A stretch of 5,704 nt of DNA from Methanobacteriota archaeon (lineage in GTDB: Archaea > Thermoplasmatota > Poseidoniia > Poseidoniales > Poseidoniaceae). Made by a program: the position numbers and the translations under genes. The notes beneath the pieces were generated by a model that was given only the letters and a program-made list of their open reading frames with translations, did not search any database and was not told the origin of the DNA. The stretch spans positions 1 to 5,704 of the forward strand of contig JAACDL010000194.1 of assembly GCA_009936765.1 (NCBI GenBank). The letters are read 5' to 3'. Shown here one piece after another: positions 1 to 5,704 of the stretch; positions within the stretch are counted from its first letter, which is position 1, and the number at the start of each line of letters is the position of its first letter.

Positions 1-561
1 GGACGAGCTTTCATGACCGCCACAACAGACTACTTTTCCACCGATAGTGACAATGAAACGGAATGGACAGATTGGTGGTCCGCGATGTCTCTTAATGATG
101 TGATGATAACAACAGGGTGGTCAGAAGCATATGAGACTCGTTATACTGGAGGTTATGGCGAGTGGACCGATGGATACGTTGGCGACGCTCACATTGTTGT
201 ATCGTATTGCCACTCACCCGGAGTTGAGTCTTGGTACAATGGAAACTGGACAAAATCTGCAGCATTAGATATACCCAAAGCATCCTTCCATCAGGTCGAA
301 TATGCTGCTGCTTTAGAAGGAGGTAATCTCGACTCTGCATCTGCATTTATCGAATACCTACTTTCGCCAGAAGTTAATTCTAAAATGCCTATCGAGAATT
401 CAATGTATTCTGCTTTAGAAGGATATGACTTACCTGAAGAAAATGGATACTTATTCCATTCTGTTGTTCCAAGTGAGCCCGCAGTTGTCAGTTCAACGAC
501 GATTGCCAACAATATGGAAGAATGGTTAGAGATGTGGAATAAAGCGATGGTTGATGCCTGA
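1..561 (+). CDS. thiB: Thiamine ABC transporter substrate-binding protein, ThiB/TbpA-like (5'-truncated by window edge)
   Basis: This is the C-terminal part (186 residues visible) of an extracytoplasmic binding protein that would deliver thiamine or a thiamine phosphate to the ThiPQ membrane complex. The reading frame is open to base 1, and the ATG at 13 lies inside the conserved GRAFM-T-T stretch that corresponds to the middle of family members (usually about 320-360 aa). The true start, signal peptide and N-terminal lobe are therefore outside the window. Family landmarks, numbered from base 1, are GWSEAY (39-44), VVSYCHSPG (66-74), FHQVEYAAAL (near 97-106), LLSPEVNSKMPIENSMY (120-136) and a final EEWLEMWNKAMVD helix. 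GWSEAY plus VSYxxSP is typical of ThiB and separates it from related iron- or spermidine-binding proteins. Where E. coli ThiB has NWMY, this protein has NSMY, so a Trp is replaced by Ser. The fragment is acidic and Trp-rich. It overlaps thiP and lies upstream of thiQ. Family assignment is strong; the exact ligand is inferred. Confidence 0.88.
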   Translation, partial: GRAFMTATTDYFSTDSDNETEWTDWWSAMSLNDVMITTGWSEAYETRYTGGYGEWTDGYVGDAHIVVSYCHSPGVESWYNGNWTKSAALDIPKASFHQVEYAAALEGGNLDSASAFIEYLLSPEVNSKMPIENSMYSALEGYDLPEENGYLFHSVVPSEPAVVSSTTIANNMEEWLEMWNKAMVDA

Positions 562-2227
562 AATGAATATCAGATTAAGTAATTCGTGCGCTCTATTGGC
601 GTATACATTACTCGTCATCTTGCCTCTTTGGTTAGCATTAGACAGACTAATTTGGGTAGCAGGTGCAAATCCATTAGATTGGTATTTATCACTAGGACAA
701 AACTATGTTTCTCAAGGAGTAATTCAATTCACTTTTATTCAGGCTTTGACATCGACCTTGGCTACACTCGCTATTGGCTTACCAATTGCATGGCAACTAG
801 GCAGGTACAAATGGCCTTTCCAATCACTCACAAAAGCCATTCTAACAATGCCATTTGTTATGCCTTCTATTGTTGCAGCCATGGGATTCCTACACATTGT
901 TGGTAGGGCTGGTCTGAACATTCGAGTTGATGATTCAACTTGGTTTACAACATTGATAATTGCTCATGCTTGGTTTAATATGGCACTAGTAATACGTTTT
1001 TGTGAACCTGTAATTTCAACACTTGATCCAAGGCTAGAAGAGCAAATGAGATTACTACCTGCTGGTTCTAGTAAAACGGGAAGATTTAGGCATTTGTGGG
1101 CGCCATTGCTAGCACCATCAATTGCCGCAGCAGCGTGCATGACATTCGTATTCTCATTCACATCTTTCGCCCTAGTTCGTTGGATTACATTGGGAGATAA
1201 TACTCTGGAGAGTGTGATGGCTGGAATCGGCTCCTCTGCAGGTATAGAGGGATATATGATATCGCGTAATGAAATCGTATTGGGTTCATCGATGATACAA
1301 TTTACAATATTACTTCTTTCACTTTTCCTGATGTCTTGGCTTCAGCAAAAAAGACAATCATTACTACCGCAGGTATCCGAGGAAGTTGTCAAACAAAGTA
1401 ATCCAAAAGGTTGGACTGTCATCGGCCCCGCTCTTGCATTTGCATTATCTCCTTTGATTGCAGTATTTTGGGCGTCATTCAGAATCCGTAACACAGACTC
1501 ATCTGGCACCCATCACACATGGGAAACATCTGGCTGGGAGTTTGCATTCTCTAGCAGCAATTCAATGACTTCCGCATGGGACGCATTATACAATTCTCTT
1601 GGATATGCGACCTTAACACTCATAATAGCACTACCACTGGGCTGGATTCTTGCACAAACAATTCTAGATGTAGAGAAAGAAAAACCCCGCTTTGCGAGAT
1701 TTTTAGATGTTCTAACTATGCTACCATTTGCGATTTCCAGTGTGATGATTGGACTAGGGGTAATGCTTGGAATGATTCGTATTGATGCTGAGTTTTTCTA
1801 TTCTTTTTGGCCAACACCTGCCCTAGCGCATGTAATGATAACTACGCCTTTCGTAGTAAGAATCATGCTTCCTGCCTTGCGAGCAATAGATCCTGAATAT
1901 GACGAATGCGGACGTACATTGGGGATATCAAAATGGAGACGTTTTTTCCAAATAAAGTTGCCACTTCTAAGAGGTTCAATTCTCGTAGCTGTAATATTCA
2001 CATTGGCAATGTCTCTTGGTGAATTTGGAGCATCTTGGGTCGTAACAAGAAACTCAGATTGGACAACACTTCCGATAATGATTGATTCGTTAAGGTCGAT
2101 TCCCTACAACAATTCATTGACTGCACCCGCTGCATGCGCCGTGTCGTCTGTTCTGATGGGCACAACTCTAGTATTATTCACGTGGGCGGAGAAGTTCCGC
2201 CCTTCAAGAGATGGAGGAATGTTTTGA
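554..2227 (+). CDS. thiP: Thiamine ABC transporter permease, fused two-domain ThiP-like
   Basis: This polytopic membrane protein of about 557 aa is close to the usual ThiP length (about 540). It would form the thiamine translocation channel and couple to the ThiQ ATPase. Two homologous permease halves are visible, each with about six hydrophobic segments, joined by a hydrophilic linker at roughly residues 262-290. Each half carries an EAA-type cytoplasmic coupling loop after a DP motif. The first is DPRLEEQMRLLPAG with WAPLLAP near residues 158-185, where the usual EAAxxxG is degenerate. The second is DPEYDECGRTLGISKWRRFF with KLPLLRG near 446-472, where it is better conserved. Start choices are TTG 551, ATG 554 and ATG 563. 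ATG 554 gives an 8-nt overlap with the thiB stop; ATG 563 would begin one base after it. No clear Shine-Dalgarno precedes any of them, so translation may be coupled to thiB. A related iron permease (FbpB) shares this fused architecture, but the neighbouring ThiB favours thiamine. Confidence 0.9.
   Translation: MPEMNIRLSNSCALLAYTLLVILPLWLALDRLIWVAGANPLDWYLSLGQNYVSQGVIQFTFIQALTSTLATLAIGLPIAWQLGRYKWPFQSLTKAILTMPFVMPSIVAAMGFLHIVGRAGLNIRVDDSTWFTTLIIAHAWFNMALVIRFCEPVISTLDPRLEEQMRLLPAGSSKTGRFRHLWAPLLAPSIAAAACMTFVFSFTSFALVRWITLGDNTLESVMAGIGSSAGIEGYMISRNEIVLGSSMIQFTILLLSLFLMSWLQQKRQSLLPQVSEEVVKQSNPKGWTVIGPALAFALSPLIAVFWASFRIRNTDSSGTHHTWETSGWEFAFSSSNSMTSAWDALYNSLGYATLTLIIALPLGWILAQTILDVEKEKPRFARFLDVLTMLPFAISSVMIGLGVMLGMIRIDAEFFYSFWPTPALAHVMITTPFVVRIMLPALRAIDPEYDECGRTLGISKWRRFFQIKLPLLRGSILVAVIFTLAMSLGEFGASWVVTRNSDWTTLPIMIDSLRSIPYNNSLTAPAACAVSSVLMGTTLVLFTWAEKFRPSRDGGMF
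2213..2218 (+). promoter_or_regulatory. Ribosome binding site of thiQ
   Basis: GGAGGA lies 8 nt before the ATG at 2227 and inside the end of thiP. It decides the thiQ start: the reading frame is open further upstream to an ATG at 2134, but that extension would run about 30 residues through thiP with no family similarity, while the homology begins right after ATG 2227. Confidence 0.75.
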
Positions 2228-2814
2228 TGTTGAAGTGCAGTGGTCTTTCGAAGTCATTCGAAAAAAAATTATTTTCAGATTTGGATTTAGAATTGGAACC
2301 TGGAGAAATATTAGCAATTACAGGGCCTAGTGGCTGTGGTAAAACGACCCTTCTCCGATGCATATGTGGTTTAGATAAACCAGATACTGGAACTGTTTTT
2401 CTTAATGACCAAAATATTGGAAGCCTGGACACTGAGATGCGAGGAATTGGGATGATATTCCAGCAACCCGTACTATTCCCTCATCTATCCGTGGAGGGTA
2501 ATCTACGTCTTGGTGACAAGAACGGAGATATTGAGAGTGCACTAAAGGAAGTTGGTTTGGAAAACTTCGAACAGCGTAATGTCACATCTTTATCGGGAGG
2601 AGAGGGCCAAAGAGTTGCACTTGCTAGAGCATTGCTAGCTAAGCCAAAAGTCCTTCTTTTAGATGAGCCATTCAGTTCCCTGGACGAAGATTTAGCCATG
2701 AAATTAGTAAGCGATGTTAGATCGATATTGAAGCAAAGAGGTTGCCCAGCAATATTGGTAACTCATAACAGAATAGTTGCCGAGAAATTTGCTGATTCTG
2801 TCATTTCTATGTGA
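2227..2814 (+). CDS. thiQ: Thiamine ABC transporter ATP-binding protein, ThiQ-like
   Basis: This is the cytoplasmic ATPase that powers the ThiBP importer. From the ATG at 2227 it has 195 residues. All nucleotide-binding elements are in order: Walker A GPSGCGKTT (33-41), Q-loop FQQ (78-80), ABC signature LSGGEGQR (122-129), Walker B VLLLDEP (142-148) with catalytic Glu147, D-loop SLD (151-153) and switch His180 in VTHNR. The ATG overlaps the thiP stop by one base (TGATG) and has a good GGAGGA ribosome binding site, so the two are translationally coupled. The protein is short: E. coli ThiQ has about 232 residues, and here the chain stops about 15 residues after the switch His with no C-terminal extension. 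The loop between the Q-loop and signature motif is also compact. All core motifs are intact, so it is probably functional. ABC ATPases of this class are hard to tell apart by sequence alone; the thiamine role comes from the neighbouring thiB and thiP. Confidence 0.9.
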   Translation: MLKCSGLSKSFEKKLFSDLDLELEPGEILAITGPSGCGKTTLLRCICGLDKPDTGTVFLNDQNIGSLDTEMRGIGMIFQQPVLFPHLSVEGNLRLGDKNGDIESALKEVGLENFEQRNVTSLSGGEGQRVALARALLAKPKVLLLDEPFSSLDEDLAMKLVSDVRSILKQRGCPAILVTHNRIVAEKFADSVISM

Positions 2815-2846
2815 AATGGCCGTTACCATCATATGGAAGTGCGCCC

Positions 2847-2859
2847 CTAATAGTATTAG
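2847..2859. promoter_or_regulatory. 13-bp palindrome in the gap before the second gene cluster (possible operator)
   Basis: CTAAT-AGT-ATTAG is a perfect inverted repeat with 5-bp arms and a 3-bp centre. It ends 8 bp before the ATG at 2868, in the only gap (2815-2867, 53 nt) between the thi genes and the next cluster. A regulator site or part of a core promoter would be expected here. No convincing TATA/BRE or -35/-10 pair could be assigned, and the arms are short and AT-rich, so chance is possible. Confidence 0.2.
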
Positions 2860-2867
2860 TGAACTAG

Positions 2868-3404
2868 ATGGTTGGGACTCCAGTTGATGTAATACCTTAC
2901 ATTAGAGGTATACAATTAGTATTAATTGGCTACAATGGGTACACAAAAGGTTCTAGAATTGAAAACGACAAAATAATTCGTGAAGAGATTGCAAGAGCCA
3001 CATCTAGAGTCCGCAGTCATATGGAAAATATTTTTGACATGCAATTTCGAGAAGGAAACATCGGTTTGGCCAGAGCCGCAAAACGCTGTATGGAAGAGTG
3101 TGATTACCTGAGTGAAGATGTCAACAAAGCCGCGTCTGGGATGGAACATGCATTCCTTTCAGGACAGCATTCACCTTCTAATAAGGACTTGAAGAAGTTG
3201 ATTAAGCACGATCATGAAGTGATTGAAATGATTACTAAGGCGGTCAACATTGCAAACAGTTCTGAACATTCAATGGGAACTGAAGATGGTAACTCGAAAC
3301 AATTAGTGATGCAGACCACTCAGATGATTACCAGTTGCCGTGGTTTTTTCGGAGCACGAATGAATATTCTATCCGGACTGAAAAGTAAGAAAAAGAGGAA
3401 GTGA
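2868..3404 (+). CDS. Hypothetical 178-aa helical protein with basic C-terminal tail
   Basis: I do not recognise this protein. ATG 2868 is the first possible ATG in frame, because an in-frame TAG directly precedes it. Residues 1-26 hold a modest hydrophobic stretch around IQLVLIGY that is too short for a normal membrane span. Residues 32-130 look almost wholly helical, rich in charged residues and Met/Ala, with a break around 99-106 (GQHSPSN). A polar linker near 131-143 leads to another helix, and the chain ends in a strongly basic tail, KSKKKRK (172-178), that could contact nucleic acid or acidic lipid heads. Cysteines are at 74, 78 and 157, which is not a clear metal site. There is no signal peptide and no catalytic motif. 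It lies 4 nt before an SPFH-domain gene, so the two are probably co-translated and may act together. A small helical partner such as a PspA- or ESCRT-III-like protein is conceivable by context, but the sequence does not show it. Confidence 0.8.
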   Translation: MVGTPVDVIPYIRGIQLVLIGYNGYTKGSRIENDKIIREEIARATSRVRSHMENIFDMQFREGNIGLARAAKRCMEECDYLSEDVNKAASGMEHAFLSGQHSPSNKDLKKLIKHDHEVIEMITKAVNIANSSEHSMGTEDGNSKQLVMQTTQMITSCRGFFGARMNILSGLKSKKKRK

Positions 3405-3408
3405 AAAG

Positions 3409-4611
3409 ATGAGTAATTACAGATGGAGAGATTCACCCGATACAATTGCAAGATTGGTTAATGCAGATAAAATTCAGACAATGTCGTCACAACAGGTTCT
3501 GCTCAAGCCAAACGAAGCATGTGCATTGATTGTCGACGGAAGAGTAGGCGACATACTTACTGAAACATTGCTGAAAAGTATGGCTGGTGGATTTGCTAGA
3601 TGGCTAGGAGATAAAGTCGGTGTGACTGCGAATGACAGAAGACTTCTCTTCGCAATGACTGGCCCTATGGACTATTGGATCCCATTCGAGGGGCAAATTG
3701 CCAATGGTGAAGCCGTGAAAGGATTTGCTAATTTGAGACTCAGAATGAATTTAGAAGATGTTCCCAAGTTGTTAAATTATTTTGCTAACAATAACCCAAC
3801 ACTTACTCGTGAAGGACTGATAGGAATTATTGCTACAGAAGTTAGAGCCAGAGTAGTAACTCCATGCCTAGCAACCTGTTCTAATGCTGCTGACTTGAGA
3901 GGTGCAATGTTCCTCGAAAGATTTGAGATGACTGCAGAATCTGAAATGCGGAATCTACTTTCAAACCTAGGTTTCACTATGCTCAAAGCATTCCCAATTA
4001 CTAACCCTACCGACATGGAGAAAGTTGCAGAACACCGAGCAAAAGTCCAAGCACAAATGGATGGGAATCAGGTTAATGTAGAAGCCCAGTTGGCGCATTT
4101 CTCTCAGACTGAAGCTCTGACTCTTGCTCGAATCGAAGTTGAAACTAATGTTGCTCGTGCTAAAGCAAGAGGCCAGGTGACTGTAGAATTAGAATCTGAA
4201 TTAAAGGAATTAAGAGCACAAGAAGCGAAATGGGATTCTGAAATTAACTATGAAAGAAACAAAATGGAGATTCGGGTTGATGAAGCAGATGCCAAAACAA
4301 AACGTGCAATGGATATGTTTGCTCAAGTCCAAGCAAAGAAGGCTGACCGTATTGCAAACCAACAAAACTTCCAGCAACAGAGAATGGATAGTCAAAATGA
4401 TTTCCAACAAAAAATGATGGAGATGGCGGCCGAGAATGGCGCATTGACACCAGAAGTTATGCAAGAGATGCTTCGACAACAAACTGCTCAGAAGGCAGTT
4501 GATGTCGGACGCACTGGCGGAGTTAATTCCTCGGCAAAGGTTTGCTCATGCGGGACGGTTTTACAACCGACCTGGAAAGCGTGTCCGAACTGTGGAAGCC
4601 CGATTGTCTGA
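3409..4611 (+). CDS. SPFH/Band 7-domain protein with coiled coil and C-terminal zinc ribbon (YdjI-like architecture)
   Basis: This 400-aa protein has no transmembrane segment or signal peptide and is probably a cytosolic or peripheral membrane scaffold. Three regions are visible. Residues about 25-200 form an SPFH-like domain that opens with VLLKPNEACALIVDGRVGDI (30-49), followed by a beta-rich part and helical segments ending in RNLLSNLGFTMLKAFPI. Residues about 202-350 are a long charged helical or coiled-coil region rich in Ala, Glu, Gln and Met, with an imperfect QNFQQQRM/QNDFQQKMM repeat. After a flexible GGVNSSAK linker comes a four-Cys zinc ribbon with Cys379, 381, 392 and 395 (CSCG...CPNCG). 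This order matches bacterial YdjI-type 'virion core/SPFH' proteins, which recruit PspA-family proteins to membranes; that role is only an analogy here. An AGAGGA ribosome binding site lies in the end of the preceding gene, 9 nt before the ATG, and a PAP2 membrane protein gene follows after 3 nt. Domain architecture is well supported; function is inferred. Confidence 0.82.
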   Translation: MSNYRWRDSPDTIARLVNADKIQTMSSQQVLLKPNEACALIVDGRVGDILTETLLKSMAGGFARWLGDKVGVTANDRRLLFAMTGPMDYWIPFEGQIANGEAVKGFANLRLRMNLEDVPKLLNYFANNNPTLTREGLIGIIATEVRARVVTPCLATCSNAADLRGAMFLERFEMTAESEMRNLLSNLGFTMLKAFPITNPTDMEKVAEHRAKVQAQMDGNQVNVEAQLAHFSQTEALTLARIEVETNVARAKARGQVTVELESELKELRAQEAKWDSEINYERNKMEIRVDEADAKTKRAMDMFAQVQAKKADRIANQQNFQQQRMDSQNDFQQKMMEMAAENGALTPEVMQEMLRQQTAQKAVDVGRTGGVNSSAKVCSCGTVLQPTWKACPNCGSPIV

Positions 4612-4614
4612 AAA

Positions 4615-5376
4615 GTGAGAACTATTGGCAAGGCCATGTTCATGCGCCCGTGGAAGTTCTGGCAACCCCACTGGCGTGAAAGAGGAAACAAGAGGATATT
4701 TTGGTACACAATTGTCACTCTATTTGCAGCGATGGCATTGCCTTATTCGATAATCAACCAAATCATGGGTTACTTTGACAGATCTGTAATCGACCCCATC
4801 CTCCCGATTGACACTTGGGTTCCATTCATTGGTTGGACGTTCATAATTTATCTGTCACTGTACCTTTACTATCCTGCTGCAGCATGGTTTGGCAGGAGTA
4901 GTGATGAACGGATTAGAGAAATGTTCGCATTCTATCAAGCTCTATTTGTCATGACTTGGCTTGTCAATCTGATTTTCATAATATTTCCAACAGAGGTATA
5001 CATTCGTGATCAAATCCCATCTGATGTTAGGGCAGGAGAAGGGTTTTGGGGATTCTGGTTCGGAGACATCATGCATAATACAGACATGCCATACAATGCT
5101 TGGCCTAGCCTTCATGTCGTGCAATCACTCATGATAGTAATGCTACTACGGCATTGGAGAATTGTATTTGGTTGGAAAGAAGTTCTAACTTGGTTTGCTT
5201 GGATAGCACTTTGTATCTCAGTAATGACAACAAAACAACATTTCTTTTTCGATTTAGCTACTGGAATAATTACTGGTTTATTCTGCTGGTACTGGATGTG
5301 CCTACCTGCCATGAAAACATCTCAGAACGAAGAATGGGAAGAAGCATTCCCTACCCCTCCCGAAATACTTAGTTAG
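4615..5376 (+). CDS. PAP2-superfamily integral membrane protein, Aur1-like (PAP2_3 type)
   Basis: This six-pass membrane protein (up to 253 aa) probably hydrolyses or transfers a phosphate or phospho-alcohol group on a lipid. Hydrophobic segments lie near residues 29-50, 68-90, 103-125, 164-185, 189-206 and 211-230, numbered from GTG 4615. The catalytic signature is that of the Aur1-like branch: NAWPSLHV (161-168, His167) and S-V-M-T-T-K-Q-H with H-F-F-F-D (202-213; His209 and Asp213). These would supply the nucleophile/acid-base pair seen in PAP2 enzymes. The classical KX6RP motif is not evident; FPTEVYIRDQIP (124-135) sits where it would be expected. The Arg of the classical SRx5H motif is Val203, and TKQH is the form common in Aur1-like proteins. 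GTG 4615 begins 3 nt after the SPFH stop; ATG 4636 or ATG 4642 are alternatives, and AAGG at 4630-4633 suits ATG 4642. The substrate is unknown. Co-location with the SPFH scaffold suggests membrane lipid remodelling. Confidence 0.83.
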   Translation: MRTIGKAMFMRPWKFWQPHWRERGNKRIFWYTIVTLFAAMALPYSIINQIMGYFDRSVIDPILPIDTWVPFIGWTFIIYLSLYLYYPAAAWFGRSSDERIREMFAFYQALFVMTWLVNLIFIIFPTEVYIRDQIPSDVRAGEGFWGFWFGDIMHNTDMPYNAWPSLHVVQSLMIVMLLRHWRIVFGWKEVLTWFAWIALCISVMTTKQHFFFDLATGIITGLFCWYWMCLPAMKTSQNEEWEEAFPTPPEILS

Positions 5377-5530
5377 CAAGGGTAGTGACTGTACTGGGGG
5401 ACTGAACACCCAATGTACTTCTCCATAATGTCTTGAGGGGTTTGCAAGAACCCTTGCGATTTCGTGGAAATGATATGTCGGTTATCTGTATCAACCAACA
5501 GCGTTCACTACTCGTATCGCTTTGTATTGA
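5377..5530. other. Convergent intergenic region with several inverted repeats
   Basis: These 154 bp lie between the PAP2 gene and the 3' end of a minus-strand gene. I see no tRNA, no CRISPR repeat and no convincing short gene. The region holds a possible hairpin at 5391-5418 (GTACTGGG pairing with CCCA and GTAC across a 2-nt bulge), a second at 5436-5455, and a small GGTT/AACC repeat around 5474-5491. Neither end has a clear T-run. A shared terminator region is the simplest reading. Confidence 0.4.
5436..5455 (+). terminator. Possible hairpin terminator after the PAP2 gene
   Basis: AGGGGTT (5436-5442) can pair with AACCCTT (5449-5455) around a 6-nt loop, giving seven pairs including one G-U. 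It sits 60 nt after the PAP2 stop, between convergent genes. It lacks a following T-run, so it is not a standard intrinsic terminator, and archaeal termination would not need a hairpin. Confidence 0.25.
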
Positions 5531-5704
5531 CTACTTCCCCTGCTTAAGTTTCTTCCAAAGTTCTGACAGTTCGGAATCGTTTTCGATAATTTTCATTATT
5601 TTCTGTGGCCTTAAAACAGAATCAAAATTAATTTTGATAGGGAGGTACGTTCCAATCTTTTTCTTCAGTTGGTTTCTAATTTCTAAAATTTGTTCAAAAT
5701 CACC
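5531..5704 (-). CDS. C-terminal end of an unrecognised minus-strand protein (cut by window edge)
   Basis: On the minus strand a frame is open from the right edge (base 5704) to a TAG at 5533-5531 and encodes 57 residues. It reads as a plausible protein end: GDFEQILEIRNQLKKKIG, then TYLPIKINFDSVLRP, then a charged helix, IIENDSELSELWKKLKQGK. It is Lys- and Ile-rich and probably helical, with no membrane segment, cysteine or known motif. Absence of stops over 58 codons in AT-rich DNA and sensible amphipathic helices support real coding. It converges on the PAP2 gene and is not part of its operon. Its start and most of its length lie outside the window, so no function can be given. Confidence 0.6.
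   Translation of the reverse strand, partial: GDFEQILEIRNQLKKKIGTYLPIKINFDSVLRPQKIMKIIENDSELSELWKKLKQGK

Noticed and set aside
13..15. ATG 13 as the true start of the ThiB protein
   Set aside because: The frame is open to base 1 and codons before 13 fit the family (GRAFM), and the N-terminal lobe and signal peptide would be missing.
586..906. Alternative plus-strand frame within thiP (106 codons)
   Set aside because: It lies wholly inside thiP, whose translation has clear permease features, and its own product is low-complexity and unrelated to any family I know.
2134..2226. Upstream extension of thiQ to the ATG at 2134
   Set aside because: The extra 31 residues overlap thiP in another frame, show no ABC-ATPase similarity, and a GGAGGA site fits ATG 2227.
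2816..2887. 23-codon frame starting at ATG 2816, possibly a leader peptide
   Set aside because: It overlaps the start of the 178-aa gene, has no ribosome binding site and no regulatory codon run.
4210..4482. Minus-strand open frames opposite the coiled-coil part of the SPFH gene
   Set aside because: They are antisense shadows of a repetitive, Gln- and Glu-rich coding region and have no recognisable protein features.
5377..5530. tRNA or C/D-box small RNA in the intergenic region
   Set aside because: No cloverleaf with a T-loop consensus was found, and the ATGATAT and CTGA fragments do not form properly spaced C and D boxes.

Overview
The window looks like a piece of an AT-rich planktonic prokaryote genome, most plausibly a marine euryarchaeon of the Poseidoniia type (Marine Group II/III). 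That is an inference from protein flavour (acidic, Trp-rich binding protein; SPFH protein with a C-terminal zinc ribbon; an Aur1-like PAP2 enzyme) and tightly packed genes. No rRNA or other taxonomic marker is present, so the assignment is tentative.

Region 1 (1-2814, + strand) is a thiamine-type ABC importer in the order thiB-thiP-thiQ. The binding protein is cut by the left window edge and only its C-terminal half is visible. The permease is a fused two-domain protein, and the ATPase is short but has all catalytic motifs. The genes overlap or abut (8-nt overlap, then a 1-nt TGATG overlap preceded by GGAGGA), which indicates one translationally coupled transcript. Together they would bind thiamine (or a phosphate ester or precursor) outside the membrane and import it using ATP.

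Region 2 (2868-5376, + strand) starts after a 53-nt gap that contains a 13-bp palindrome. It holds three closely packed genes (gaps of 4 and 3 nt): an unrecognised 178-aa helical protein with a very basic tail; a 400-aa SPFH-domain protein with a long coiled coil and a C-terminal four-cysteine zinc ribbon; and a six-pass PAP2/Aur1-like membrane protein. The layout suggests a membrane-associated module: a scaffold, a small helical partner and a lipid phosphatase or phosphotransferase. It resembles, by domain content only, the bacterial YdjI/PspA membrane-stress systems. This is the most interesting part of the window.

Region 3 (5377-5704) is a 154-bp convergent intergenic stretch with several inverted repeats. 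It is followed by the 3' end of a minus-strand gene that runs off the right edge; 57 codons are visible and its function is not recognised.
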